Positions 1-11,254 of a stretch of 64,000 bases of DNA are shown piece after piece. How positions within the stretch are numbered: the stretch's first letter is position 1; each line of letters opens with the position of its first letter. The DNA is from Nicotiana tabacum (lineage: Eukaryota > Streptophyta > Magnoliopsida > Solanales > Solanaceae): NCBI RefSeq assembly GCF_000715075.1, contig NC_134101.1, forward strand, positions 192,406,103-192,470,102. Direction: 5' to 3'. Made by a program: the position numbers and the translations under genes. The notes below the pieces were generated by a model that was not told the origin of the DNA, searched no databases, and saw only the letters and a list, made by a program, of their open reading frames with translations.

Positions 1-71
1 TCTCGGGCGCACCCCCGGCCCTGAAGGGTGTAGATTCGAAGAAGTTCATACAAAAGTCGTTCCTAGAGAAA

Positions 72-998
72 ATGGCTCCGAAACCCATTCCAAAGAAGTT
101 CAGAATGCCAGAACTCTTGGAGTACAACGGGACCAAAAACACTAATGAACACGTTACTGCCTACACCTGTGCGGTAAAATGCAATGGTATAAAGAATAAC
201 GAGATCGAGTCCGTATTGCTGAAGAAGTTCAGGGAAACGCTCTCGAAAGGGGCCATGAGATGGCATCATAACCTAGCTCCCAACCCCACAGACTCACTTA
301 CCATATTGGCAGATTCCTTCTTAGAGGCACAAGCCGGTGCCATTGAAGTAGCAACAGGAAAGTCTGATGCATCCGAGACTAAGCAAAGGGAGAGTGAAAT
401 GCTGCAAGGATTCATATCTCGTTTCCAGACGGAACAAACGGAACTACCCGCGGTCTCCGACAACTGGGTAGTACAGGCCTTCACTGAAGGACTGAATGAA
501 TGAAGCTCGGTGGGTTCAAGACAGTTGAAACAGAACTTGATCGAGTATCCAGCTAAGACCTGGTCGGACGCCCACAACCGATACCAGTCGCAAATCAGGG
601 TCGAGGATGACCAGCTGGGAGCCCCCTTAGGCTCAGGATATCCAAGCAGGCTCCTGGCAAAGGAACCGAAACCAAACAAAGAAAGATACCGGCCATACAC
701 CGAAGATAGGAGGAATGCCCTGAGGTGCAACCTGCCTCGCGACGGTCGGAGAAGGGATCGAGGACAATATCCTCGAGGACTTGCCAATAGAGCCAAATTA
801 GACGGGGGCATGAGGCCAGCGGGGGAGCCTAGTCCATTAGAATACAACTTCAATGTCGTTGTATTGATCATCATGTTCACCGTCAGCAAAACCAGGGACA
901 ACGAATGGACCAAGCCTATTCAGTCAGATCATTCCCAGAGGAATCACATCTTGGTATGTGAACTACATAATACGCACGGCCGCAGAACCAAAGATTGA
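72..998 (+). pseudogene. gag: Tat-type gag remnant (retrotrans_gag domain)
   Basis: The frame from 72 encodes a retrotransposon gag capsid region: PKKFRMPELLEYNGT followed by HVTAYTCAV, then a helical part ending PAVSDNWVVQAFTEGLNE. The usual form has a longer linker and a closing zinc knuckle. A stop at 501-503 breaks the frame. A second frame from 510 carries the basic tail (PKPNKERYRPY) and a knuckle-like CELHNTHGRRTKD whose final Cys codon is replaced by a stop at 996-998. Gag would form the particle and bind element RNA. It is clearly decayed. An overlapping 215-codon minus-strand frame is treated as a shadow. Confidence 0.75.
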
Positions 999-1189
999 CA
1001 TCAGCTCCAAAACAAAATAGCCAAGCTACTAATAAAAATCACCGCCGAGAACTTTTGAGCGATCGGGCTCGAGTTCAGTTCTGAGTAAGAAAGGCGGCCA
1101 AGAAGAACGAATCAAATGGGCTGCGACATATTACCATGATGGTAGAGGAGCGATGACACTTTCCAGGAACTTGTAAAGAGGAGGATAAA

Positions 1190-1728
1190 AATGTCCGACA
1201 GTAGAGGAAAACGGACCCCGGGATACATATCCGAAGATACCCTCGCATTCGGCGATGAAGGCTTTGAAACCTCGCCCAAACCTTGTAACAACGCACTGGT
1301 AACCTTCTTCCTCATTCAATTAATTCCAAATAAAACATCTGCTCATGAATTCAGGTGACTCGACCAACATTATCGGGTTAAGAGTGATAGAAAAGCTGGG
1401 ACTGCCGGACCAAATCACGCCTGCCTCTCGAATCTTTGGCGGATTCAACATGGCGATCGAAACAATGAGAGGAGAGATCATTCTCTCAGTCAGTATGGTC
1501 GGCGCAGACCGAAACGCCAAATTCTATGTCATCAAAGGAGACGCAAGGTATAACGCCTTATTCAAATGGCCACGAACACACCACGTGAAGGCGGTACCAT
1601 CCCCTCTTCACCAAATGATAAAATCCCCAGCAAAGGACGGAATTAAAACCATCAACGGGGAGCAGCACACGGCAAGGGAAGTGTTCACGTTACATAACAT
1701 AGCGTCGACACCAATATCTCCACTCTAG
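1190..1728 (+). pseudogene. Tat-type aspartic protease remnant
   Basis: A first frame reads ISEDTLAFGDEGFE, the usual lead-in to a Tat protease. After a frame change near 1320-1345 the second frame has NSGDSTNIIGLRVIEKLGL, matching the active-site region (D-S-G-S-S plus N-I-I in functional copies) but with Asn in place of the catalytic Asp. YNALFKWPRTHH replaces the usual GRPWIH-type ending. The catalytic Asp is gone and the frame is broken, so no activity is expected. The frame stops at 1726-1728 and is not followed by RT, so the pol deletion lies just beyond. Confidence 0.65.
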
Positions 1729-1736
1729 AAAAAGTC

Positions 1737-2584
1737 AAAGGGTTATCAAACCATGTCTTCGTCTAAGCCCGATTAAACACAGCGAAGGGTCGTACAGAGC
1801 CTTCGCTCCAAAACAGCATGGAAACATCGGACCTCAGAACATCGCCTGCACACCCCGCAATAAGGTAAGACCACCTCCCTCCTGCGTTACTTTACACTAA
1901 CCCATATGTAGGCACCCGGTCAAAGCGTTTGAAAGTGTTAACTCAACCCGAATATCCCAAGGCCTTAATGGAACCCATTGCACTCTTTACCTTCGGTCGA
2001 GCTTTCGTCCCAAAGAGGGTTTCACCAGCAAGATCCTTAACGGGGTGATGTGCCGCCTAAGGAGGATCCGACAAGCTTGTAGGGCTTCTTTTGCAATCAA
2101 CCCCAAACACTGGAGGGAACCCCCTTTGAGAGGCCATCCGCTGGAAAGAGTCGAAGAACAGAGACTAAATTCCAATAGGAAATGATGTATCGGGCCAAAC
2201 GGTCAAGCAAACCATGTCTGCGTAGCCGGGCTTACGAAAACACAACGATATGTATTTACTCAAAGCAATCAAAGAATATCTTTCGCCAAAAGCATCTCGT
2301 ACTCCAAAGAAAATTCAGCATGTTCACAGCAAGGATCCCTTCATCGAGTACGTCCCGAAATACTCGGAGACTAGCATCAATAATTTGATACCCACATGGC
2401 CTTAGGGTCGGGACTCCATGATCATTAGTCCTCAATGAGCCAATTCTGAGCTCACGAGTAATGACCTTCGAGCCTAAGCAAACTCGATGACTCGGAGACT
2501 GTCGCCACTCACTTAAAAACCCAAGGTCATAAGACCCCGAGCGGGCAAACTCGGTCTAGCAAGATCTATTTAACATAGCAACAA
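1737..2584. other. Non-coding Tat interior, no gene seen
   Basis: All frames are short here. The segment joins the protease remnant to the repeat-rich 3' region, so the deletion of RT to integrase is most likely within or at the left edge of this stretch. I cannot place its breakpoint without a full-length relative. Confidence 0.5.
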
Positions 2585-2587
2585 AAA

Positions 2588-2720
2588 TTGTAAGACCTCA
2601 ATAGGCATGACAAAACTGTAAGACCTCAACAGGCATGAAAAAACTGTAAGACCTCAACAGGTATGACAAAACTGTAAGACCTTAACAGGCATGAAAAATT
2701 TGTAAGACCTTACTATAGGA
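2588..2720 (+). repeat. About 28-bp tandem repeat (GTAAGACCTCAACAGGCATG)
   Basis: About five head-to-tail units share GTAAGACCT(C/T)AA(C/T)AGGCATGA followed by an A-rich spacer. The last unit, ending near 2720, diverges. It lies in the 3' non-coding part of the Tat element. Confidence 0.85.
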
Positions 2721-3164
2721 ATAAAACTCGATCCCAAGTTTAGGCTATATGTCGCATTTGTAAGATTCTCGAAAGGGCATACCCTCGATGTAGATGCCGA
2801 AACTACCACACTTGGGATCAAAAATGGCTCCGGTCAAACACAAATGACTACGGTCAATACGGCTGCACCATCCAAATTAACGCGACTCGGCGATGCCAGA
2901 CTGTCGCTATAAAATCACAGGCCATTACTTCGAATCTACTTCAAAAAGAAATGGTTAAAACAGGCTACCCTCATTAGGCAAACGAGCTTCGACCATGTCA
3001 GCTTCAAATCATAAGTCTTCGAGCTACTCAGCCTACGAGCTAAACCTTCTGAGGTGCTCGAACATCGCCGCTAACGACTTGAAATAGAGGTTTTTCCTAA
3101 ACCGATGACGGCTCAGGCAAAATTATTTCAAAAAGTCCTTAACGAGAGGAAAACAAAGCCTACA

Positions 3165-3745
3165 TATGCCTAAGGGCAAAAGCGTAAGAGTCATTGTCGC
3201 CAGCCAAATAAGCCTCAGGGCCACACACTAAAAGGTTGCAATGACCAAAAGCGTAAGAGCCACAGTCGCCAGCTTAAAATTTGAAAGCTTGAGGATCAAA
3301 ATGAGCTCGAGTCGTAACACGATTCGGAGACCAGATCCAAAATAGCTAACTATACATGCCTAAGGGCATGGCGTAAGAGCCATCGCCGGCAGCTTTACGA
3401 ACCTCAAGGCCACACACCTAAAAGGTTACCTCGACCCGAGGCGTAAGAGCCATTGTCACCAGTCCTTAAAAAACACTTGAGGGTCAAGTGAGCTCGAGTT
3501 GCAACCCGACTTGGAGACTGAATCCAAAATAGTTAAAATACAATTGCCTAAAAGGTCGCTTCGACCCAAGGCATAAGAGCCATTGTCGCCAGCCCATAAA
3601 AACTCAAAACTTTAGGGTCAATTGAGCTCAAGTCGTAATCCGACTCGGAGACAGAACCCAAGATAGTCAAGAAAAAATGTAAGGGCTCCAACTCCAGCTT
3701 ACCCTAAAGGTCGCATCAGTCGAACGCGTAAGAGCCCCTGGGCAT
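3165..3745 (+). repeat. Degenerate ~180-bp repeats with the module GCGTAAGAGCCATTGTCGCC
   Basis: The module GCGTAAGAGCCATTGTCGCCAG recurs near 3183, 3262, 3370, 3440, 3570 and, in part, 3727. Each is paired with CCTAAAAGGT and with a segment reading GAGCTCGAGTCGTAA(C/T)CCGACTCGGAGAC. At least three larger units of about 180 bp can be aligned by eye. No coding potential is seen. Confidence 0.75.
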
Positions 3746-3865
3746 GCCTGATGAGCCCCGGAGCCATATTACGAGTCAAAGGATTCTCGCCAACTCTGAA
3801 ACCAGTCCACCAAGTCAGAAGCAAAGCAGAAAAGGATACGTAGGAAATAAAGCTTCAGGTTTTCT

Positions 3866-3871
3866 TTTATT
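3866..3871 (-). terminator. AATAAA poly(A) signal for the antisense gene
   Basis: TTTATT on the plus strand gives AATAAA on the minus strand, about 30 bp past the stop of the antisense coiled-coil exon. The position fits a plant polyadenylation signal for that transcript. Confidence 0.45.
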
Positions 3872-3898
3872 TACATACGCAAAATGTGCATTCTCCAT

Positions 3899-5961
3899 CT
3901 ATAAACGCGCTCTACGAATATCACATACAAAATGACAAACTCTGTGCCTCGCTCCAGACGGCCACGGCCTGCCAGTCTCATCTTTGCTCTCTGCGGCATT
4001 GGCCAGAAGTGACCGAGCATCACGCTCGTCTGCCCTCGCTCGAGCCAGCACTTCCGGGAGAACGAAACCCCTGACGCCGATCTCTTCAAGTACCTCTCTT
4101 CGGGATCTGCAACGAACATATTCCTTGATCCTCTCTTCACAATCAAGGGCCCTCTTCACCTTGGCTTGAGCATCAGTAGAATCCTTTAAATGAATCGCCA
4201 TCTCCTGGTCAGCCTTAGTCCGGCTCAATGCTGCTTCAGCCCTAGCATCAATGATCTCGGCCCTGACCTTCGAAAGTTCGGGCTCGAGCTTCGCGATCAT
4301 ATCAGCTTGAACTGAAGCGTTGTCACGAGCCAAGTGGAGTTGGGCCTCAAAGGCAGGAACTTTAGCCAAGGCACCCTTCTCCTTTGAAGCTTGAGCCCGC
4401 ACCTGAGCTCTCAGCTCGCCACAATCATTCCTAACTCGGTCGGCTTCACCCCTAAGGTGCTCCAGAGCCTCCATCCTTTTTTGCAACTGAGATAGGCCAA
4501 AATTTAACCTAAAAGGTTAAAAGGCAAAATGCATACCATGAGAAGTTACCTGCTCCATCAAATAGCTCTCGTAATTCGAGCTCCGGTACGCCTCATATCG
4601 CCAGAGAATCAACTCAACTTCCTTCTCCTCGAAGAGGAGCCTAAGGGACTTACCCTCATATAGAGCCTTCCGGAGCCTAGCCCTATGACGAAGCAGCTCA
4701 GACCTAAGCCTATAAAAGGCCTGCAGAAGAAAAACTCGATAAGGAAGAGAAGGCATGAAATGCGGAAGGCCTATGACAAAACTCACCACGAAGTGAAGCC
4801 GACGGACTTCCTCGAAGGCTGAGCACACCTCTGTCGGTCCATCCCCCTCGGCTCTGGAAAACCTAACCTTAGTCGAAGCATGATCACTCGGAGGAACCAC
4901 CGCTCCAGAACTGGCTCAGGTACAGTAGGCTCAGGAGATGTTTTCTCCTCGATGACTTGGACCCATTTAGCCCTGCCAAAAACTCCATCGCACCATGATT
5001 GCATATCCCGTTTATCACCACCAACATTTGGCTCGGAAGCTGACAACTCCTCCCCCTCTCTGGAGAAGCATAGCCTCGACCCTAGAAGCCTTCCGACACC
5101 TACGACGGCAAGGTCAATACATAAAAAGAGGAAAATGCCATCTCAAATATACGAAGGGCAAGGTAAAAGCGACGTACTCACATACCTTGGTATTTTGCTT
5201 CCCACCTGCCCCGGGACACAGCTTGCCACCTACGCTCTTCACAAGTCGAATAGGTGACCAACCTCCAACCCAGCTGGGCATATCAGAAACTTTGCCCGGC
5301 GCCCATGAAGTTGCTGCAGAAAAGAAGAAAAACAATTACTAAACAGGATTTCCCCACGAGCGAATCTAAGAAAGCATGAGACACTCCACTCACGCGCGTA
5401 ATTCCATTCCTTGGGAAAGGGCATAAGTTCCATGGGAATAACATCAGTCATCTGGACCTGGACGAATCGGCTGACCCACTCTCGATCTCCATCTTCATCA
5501 TCATCAACAACAAAGGGCATGGATGAACGACACCGTAAGGTTAGCAGGCCTCGATGATGAAAGGGTAGGTACATCCTGACGAGGTGATTGAGCGTGAATT
5601 CAAGACCTTCCTTCTCCGCAAAGATCCTCATCATCAGCACTACCCGCCAAAATAACGGGTGTATCTGCACCAAAGTAACCCAATACTTTAAACAGAAATC
5701 GAGCATGACCTTATCAAGGGGGCCTAGTGTGAATGGATAAAAGTACATGTTTAGGAATCCATCGGCAGGGTCCGTAATATCCTCATCTGGGGAAAGCGCC
5801 TGCAACGATATCCCCTCGCCTTATCCGTAGTCTCTCCTCACTATCTCTAGATGCTCCTCTCTTATCAAAGATATGGTCTTTAGGTTAAACTCCCATGGAT
5901 CCTGAGCACTGGGAGAGGAACTCTCCCCTCCCTGCCAGGCAGGCCCCGAAGTGACAGTCAT
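3899..5961 (-). pseudogene. Spliced antisense gene of the Tat element (aORF, Transposase_28-like)
   Basis: Read on the minus strand, five exons can be joined by GT-AG introns: 5961-5394, 5313-5186, 5099-4787, 4720-4550 and 4486-3899. Intron edges include GTGAGT/CTGCAG, GTATGT/TAG, GTGAGT/CTGCAG and GTAACT/CTCAG. The ATG at 5961 opens exon 1, whose core (YFYPFTLGPLD, then IHPLFWRVVL) looks like the 'putative gypsy type transposon' family, Pfam Transposase_28, found antisense in Tat elements. Exon 2 has SWVGGWSPIRLVK. Exons 4 and 5 encode a long charged, Ala-rich coiled coil. Decay: a stop at 5823-5821 (codon 47) and frame problems in exon 3, including an early in-frame TAG. The function of the family is unknown. 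The splice sites are my reading and were not tested. Confidence 0.7.
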
Positions 5962-6812
5962 GACTGTGGTGGAACTAGCAAACTAAAGCAGGAACCTACA
6001 CAAACACTTTTGCACTTGAGGTAACAAAGGACACGACACCAAGGCGGAAGGATAGCTATCTAAAATAATGGGATCTTCCAAGAAGCGGGAGACACCCCAT
6101 ATATATGTGGGGAACAACAACGGTTTGCCTACCCAGGATAGGCCCCGGGAGGTCAACGGCTTTGGTACGGATCCCAAGGTGGTACCCGACCCTAAGGATC
6201 TCTGTCAAAAGGAAGTTAGGCCCCGAAAGGTTAGCAACATCATATCTAGTCCTGAGAAGGTATATGGCCTCGAAGGCTCCTCCCAAGAAGAAAAGTAAGC
6301 AGTTCAAGCTCCGTCCATGAGGGTTCGACCTCAGGACAACCTCTCCACAGGAACCCATCTACAACGCCCTAAAAGATTATCTACATCAAATCCAAAGTAA
6401 ATCTCTAGGTGCCTGAAGCTGACCTTCACTCAGAGACCACCCTCGAAGAATCCAAGGTTCGATACGCCATCTTCATATAGTTCGAGGGTCCTGATGATCC
6501 GAGTCTATTGGATCGCTTCGGGCTTGGTCCAAGGGACCATGATAAGCTTAGAAAGAAGCCATTTCTGTCAGCCAAAACCTAGAAAGAATATGGACGATCG
6601 TCAGCAAAGGCATACAGTCAAAATCCCCTCAAACATACAAGAATATGCAAGAATATGGTGAATACCAAAAGCAGAAGTAAAGAAGATGTCCTTTTATTTC
6701 ATAAATTGGCTTACAATGGCCCGAAGGGTTCCTTACATACAATTACAAAATCCCGCAAGAGGTCCTTACACAGAAACAAAGGGGTATACACCCATAGTAA
6801 AAACCTAAGAAC
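5962..6812. other. Tat antisense-gene upstream region, no clear gene
   Basis: Only short overlapping frames on both strands are present, without a recognised domain. It lies between the start of the five-exon antisense gene and the separate antisense ORF at 7202-6813, and may hold the promoter or 5' leader of the former. Confidence 0.4.
6693..6698 (-). terminator. Candidate AATAAA signal after the upstream antisense ORF
   Basis: TTTATT on plus reads AATAAA on minus, about 115 bp beyond the stop of the 129-codon minus ORF. The surrounding CCTTTTATTT resembles the sequence around the 3866 signal. Confidence 0.3.
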
Positions 6813-7202
6813 CTATTCCATCTTCGAAGGTTCATCTTCGGTATCAGCATCCCCGAGCGTCGCCTTCTCGAGCTCGCATCCTTGGAGGCAACTCCTTCGA
6901 CCGAAAAGTCCTCTCAATCCCAGCTCAATCCCATGAAAAGTCCTCACCGAGGGAGAAAATGAAGAAGAGGAGAAGGGGGGATGCAGAAGAGGCAGAGAAA
7001 AAAGACATAGCTCGCTGAAGCCAAAGGTTGAAGATTCGGCGGGCCCCATCCTTGGCGACCGGTTGTGCCATTTTATCTCTTTGGAAAGAAAAAACCCAAG
7101 GGATGAAGTGCCACACCAGGCCAAGGTAGGAGAGTGAGTAGCAGTGCATAGCCCGAATACCTTTCTAAAAGATGGGAAGGTCAATTCCCCATCTGTCGTC
7201 AT
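6813..7202 (-). CDS. Unrecognised 129-residue antisense ORF in the Tat element
   Basis: This is the first ATG met when reading the minus strand downstream of the TATA motif at 7457-7448. The product has a Ser/Phe-rich middle and an acidic end (LGDADTEDEPSKME). I recognise no domain. It could be a first coding unit of the antisense transcript, a short upstream gene, or chance. Support is positional only: TATA, first ATG, and an AATAAA signal beyond the stop. Confidence 0.3.
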   Translation of the reverse strand: MTTDGELTFPSFRKVFGLCTATHSPTLAWCGTSSLGFFLSKEIKWHNRSPRMGPAESSTFGFSELCLFSLPLLHPPFSSSSFSPSVRTFHGIELGLRGLFGRRSCLQGCELEKATLGDADTEDEPSKME

Positions 7203-7447
7203 CTCGAGCTAATGAGGATAGCAATAACAATCGCAACAACAACGGCAGTGACAACAAAATGATATAATCTCAACCGATAAAGGGAAGCTCAGGCAAAAGG
7301 CCACAACACGACCTATCAGAACGCTGCCAAACAACCCTAAGGCCGTGAACTCCAAACACGGTGATCAATAATAGAGGAAGATGGTGAGGAGAAAGGGATG
7401 AATGAGCAGATGAAGAAACTTGGATAGAAAAACAACCCCAGAACGCC

Positions 7448-7457
7448 CCAATTTATA
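7448..7457 (-). promoter_or_regulatory. Antisense TATA box (TATAAATTGG)
   Basis: On the minus strand CCTATAAATTGGGG is followed by a pyrimidine-rich stretch with no ATG until 7202. This fits a core promoter with a transcription start near 7425, driving transcription against the retroelement sense strand. It is a prediction from sequence only. Confidence 0.45.
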
Positions 7458-8036
7458 GGATATAATGACACAGTCATCGAGGCCTTTGGAAGACTGATTG
7501 GCAGACGTAATTACTGCGTTCTTGAAAAATCGAATCGATGGTGGAAATTTTTCCTTGGAGAATGGGATTCGACAGTGCATTGAATGAAGTCGAAAAGACA
7601 AAATCCATAGGATGTCCCGGTTATCGTTAAAACTCGCTCCATAGGTTACATCATCAGTATGACATCATCACGGGAAGCTCAAGGAGTTGTGTATCAGAAT
7701 CGTTTCCCATCACTTCGTTCTAGGAAACGAGAAGACTATCTGTATGCGGCAAAATTCGAAGGCCTAATTTCTTGCTATCAGGTCACTTCAGAAGAACACC
7801 TCGAGACCTCGAGGACAGGAAGTTGTGACCGAGTTCCCTCCCTTGGAGCTTGTCGAGGTCCGACTTAAAGAAGATACAGATCAAGGCTAGAGTCAAATGG
7901 GGAACTCCCCAGGCACACGGCTAAGTCTAACAAAGCCGACCTACCCGAAACTTGCGCCAAGGCATCATGTCTAGCCGTCCCATCCCCCTACCTTTACAAT
8001 TAAGGTATTTTCTACTATGACAAAATTCCCCTCCAA

Positions 8037-8043
8037 TATAAAA
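8037..8043 (+). promoter_or_regulatory. TATA box of the Tat LTR
   Basis: TATAAAA lies in a GC-poor to GC-rich transition with about 390 bp remaining to the LTR end, a normal position for an LTR core promoter. It is followed by a CT-rich tract. Confidence 0.45.
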
Positions 8044-8108
8044 TGGATCCCCATCACTTTGTAAAAGGCTGTTGTGGCTCCAACCATTCTACATAAGATC
8101 AATAATAG

Positions 8109-8123
8109 CTCTCTCTCTCTCTC
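8109..8123 (+). repeat. (CT)n microsatellite
   Basis: Uninterrupted CT repeat about 70 bp after the LTR TATA box, probably in the transcribed leader. Confidence 0.9.
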
Positions 8124-8431
8124 TTTTCTTTAACTTACACGCTCGAGACTACCTCTCTCATTTATTGCTTTCATACTTGTTCTTCACTTATTACTCGCCA
8201 TTGGCCATAAAGAACCTCTTTTTAATTATATCCTAACTGTTATTCCCTTCCTGATTACCCCCGATAGCTCGAGCTCGAGCCCAGGCATCAACCTCAAGGC
8301 CCCTCACCAGCTAGTTCGAGGCCAGAGTAACTGATCTCTCGGTTCAATTATAGTCTTATCTTAGCTCGCATCATATATTTTTAGAGTTCCATTTACAAAT
8401 TTAATTGTTATTATCATTTTCACGGTAAACA

Positions 8432-8912
8432 AAAAATAGCGAAGGTTCTGCCCGATTTTCCTTAAGCCATACAACTAACCAAATACGATGGTACGACATT
8501 ATATGCTAATGGCAATATCATTTCACTTGTTGTAGATGCAAGACATTGTGTCGAGCTTGGCTGAGTAATAAGAAAGATATCATGCAGGTATATTAAGGTT
8601 ATTCCTTCCTTATTTTTGGCAAGATCCAAATGATACAAACGAAACGAGCAAACGCACAGCTTTCATAAATAACTCTATTCATAGAATTATTAGAGGTGTC
8701 TATGCTCTTGAATTCCCATGTGTCTTATTATTACACCTTCTGTTCATGGGTCTCAGAAAAATATGTAAGTTGAAATAAGTTTATTTCATGATATTAATTA
8801 GAGGTATAATGGTCTTATGATATACCAAGAAGTTTTATTAACGTACTTCTCATGCATTGTATTCATTTATATGCGCATTTACCCATGACTCAAACAGCGT
8901 TATATACGCGTA

Positions 8913-8951
<39 letters not shown>

Positions 8952-9701
8952 GATATGGGAAAAGGCTACGGCGTTATATACGCATCACCACCTGATCAGC
9001 TGGTTTACGTTGATGATTTTCCCACACTGGCCGAGATGATATGATGGGATGCCCTCAGAGGCTTGATGATGTTATGAACACATATACCTATGCACAATAT
9101 GACATTCATACGCATATGCATAGAACTATAAGTATTTCATGATTTACAGAGTTATCCAAACTTACAGGTTGAGTCATTTACTGTATATTTCTTCCATGTC
9201 TCTTATTTACCTATTTTTGTGTCTTACATACTCGGTACATTATTCGTACTGGCATCTCTTTTTCCTGGGGATGCTGCATTTCATGCCCGCAGGTCCCGAT
9301 ATACAAGTCGAGAGCCCTCCAAGTAGGCTATCAGCTCAGCGGAAGATGTTGGTGCGCTCCATTTGCTTAGGAGGTTCTTTTTGGTTAGTATGATTTAGAC
9401 GTGTATTGTTTCGTATGGTAGGACTTTATCCCGACCTTTATAAAAATTATGTATTCTTAGAGGCTTGTAGAAATATATCATCTACGTAAAAGATTGTATG
9501 GCCTTGTCGGCCTATGTTCAATACACGAGTGGTTATTTTGGTCTTATAGGCACGTACTTCATATGTATAAATTTGTATTTCCTCATGATTTACTCCGGTT
9601 CATTTACCTATGATTGAATGATATGAAAGATATATTACGTTGGTACTGGGTTGAGTAAGATATTGGGTGCCCGTCACGACCCATAGGTTTGGGTCGTGAC
9701 A
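8432..9701 (+). mobile_element. 3' part of a Tekay/Del-like chromovirus LTR
   Basis: The end GGGTGCCCGTCACGACCC followed by TTTGGGTCGTGACA matches the common right terminus of Solanaceae Tekay-type LTRs as I know them. Upstream sequence such as CCTTGTCGGCC and ACACGAGTGGTTATTTTGG is typical of the same LTRs. The left part is cut by the Tat element, so the LTR start is outside the window. On the right it abuts Ogre B gag, meaning it inserted into Ogre B. Confidence 0.7.
8921..8948. repeat. (TA)n microsatellite
   Basis: An alternating TA tract inside the Tekay-like LTR, flanked by two copies of the word GCGTTATATACGC. Confidence 0.9.
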
Positions 9702-11250
9702 AGATCTTTACCAGGAAAATGCACAAAACCCAACACCTCCTCAAAACACACCAAACCAACATCTGCAAAATCATCCCGCACCCCATCAATATGCAACACC
9801 TCCCCGAAATTCTAATCCTCAGCCAGTACCGACTCCTCCTCAGCACTAGCACCTCCCGACTCAATACCCACAAACCACTTACCATACTCCTCAGAATACC
9901 CCACAACCTATCCCTGATCCGCAAAATTCAACTAATGATCACCACTACACTCTAACCCCCGTACCCACTAAAATAATCCCATATACGTGGAAATCTTACC
10001 CCACTCTACTTAGCCAATCTCATACACTCTAGAATCTAAAGAGAAGGATCTGCTCATTAAGAATATGGCGGAGGAGCTCAAGAAGCTCAGATGTCGCGTC
10101 TAGGGTATTGAAGGAGGCAAAGGAATTGAGGGTCTCAATTATGAGGATCTATTCATTCAGCCAGACGTGGAACTGTCGGAAGGTTACAAACCTCCTAAGT
10201 TTGATATGTTTGATAGAACAGGTGACCCGAAGGTACATTTGATAAGATATTGTGATAAGCTCGTGGGAGTTGGGAAAGATAAAAGAATTCGCATGAAACT
10301 ACTCCTGAGGAGTCTTACTAAAGACGCCCTATCTTGGTATATCAGTCAGAATCCCAAGAAGTGGGTTAATTGGGTAAGCATGGCATCGGACTTCATGGAC
10401 TGATTCAGGTTTAATATAGAGAATGCACCGGATGTCTTCTACATACAGAACCTCAAGAAAAAACCAACTTTCACTTTCCACGAGTATGCTTCTCGATAGA
10501 GGTCAGAAGCTGCAAAGGACAGGCCGGCACTAGACGAAGTGCAGATGAACAAATTCTTCGTCAGGGCCCAGGATCCACAATACTATGAGAGGTTACTGGT
10601 CATTTAAAATCACAAATTCTCTAACATCATCAAACTCGGGGAAAGGATTGAAGAAGGGATCAAGAGTGGGATGGTAACCAATTTTGAGGCATTGCAGGCT
10701 ACGAACAAAGCATTACAGTCTGGGGGTATATCAAAAAAGAAAGAAGTAGGGGCCGTGATGGTGGCCCAGGGGCCAAAATCTCCACTCACATACCAAAGAC
10801 CTCCATCCATATACCAACCTTCACCTCCTAGATATCCTTAATCCACTACTGCCTACCACACTTATAACACCCAGCCAGCCTACTACCATTCCCCTCCAAC
10901 CCGTCAAAATTATCAAAAACACAAACCCAATTTCGATTGCAAGACGCCCAGATAATACACCCCTATTGTTGAGCCCATCGACCAGCTATATGAAAGACAG
11001 AAGGCTTCCGGATATGTAACCCCTATTCCCGCTATCGCCATAGAAAACCCCTCCCAATGGGTCAACCCGAACAAAACATGTGCGTACCATTATGGCATGA
11101 AGGGTCATACTATTGATGAATGTCGCACTATAAAAGACAAGATTCAAACCCTAATTGATACCAAAGTCATACAGGCAAAAGAAGCCACACCAAATGTCTG
11201 CAACAATACCCTCCCAGATCATTGGGGTGAAGGAGTAAATGTGATAGAAA
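9702..11250 (+). pseudogene. gag: Ogre B gag remnant
   Basis: The nucleotide sequence aligns with Ogre A gag (32950-34550). A clear fragment is the 78-residue frame at 10167-10403, with ELSEGYKPPKFDMFD and LLRSLTKDALSWYI, the centre of a retrotrans_gag domain. The zinc-knuckle-like region (CAYHYGMKGHTIDEC) follows near 11080-11130. Several in-frame stops separate the fragments. The 5' end is cut by the Tekay-like LTR. Confidence 0.8.
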
Positions 11251-11254
11251 TTGA

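Larger units (their letters stand above)
1..8431 (+). mobile_element. Tat-lineage Ty3/gypsy retrotransposon, pol-deleted, 5' end outside window
   Basis: In plus-strand order this holds a gag remnant, a protease remnant, non-coding repeats, an antisense multi-exon gene, and an LTR ending in CGGTAAACA at 8431. I see no reverse transcriptase, RNase H or integrase, although these normally lie between protease and the 3' region, so the copy is non-autonomous. An antisense gene between pol and the 3' LTR is a known feature of Tat elements. The 5' LTR and 5' target duplication lie left of the window. The element sits inside a Tekay-like LTR that resumes at about 8432; the duplication there cannot be checked because the left copy is missing. 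Confidence 0.75.
7600..8431 (+). repeat. LTR (3' portion) of the Tat element, left edge unresolved
   Basis: The right edge is set by CGGTAAACA at 8431, after which unrelated Tekay-like sequence starts. A plus-strand TATA box, a CT tract and an AT-rich leader give an LTR-like layout. No second LTR is in the window, so I could not fix the start; it may lie anywhere from about 7200 to 7900. Confidence 0.5.

Noticed and set aside
266..913. 215-codon minus-strand ORF
   Set aside because: It overlaps the gag remnant in the opposite frame, has no recognisable domain and follows from the base composition of gag.
8857..9393. Short plus ORFs in the Tekay-like LTR
   Set aside because: They cross a TA microsatellite and LTR non-coding sequence; no domain.
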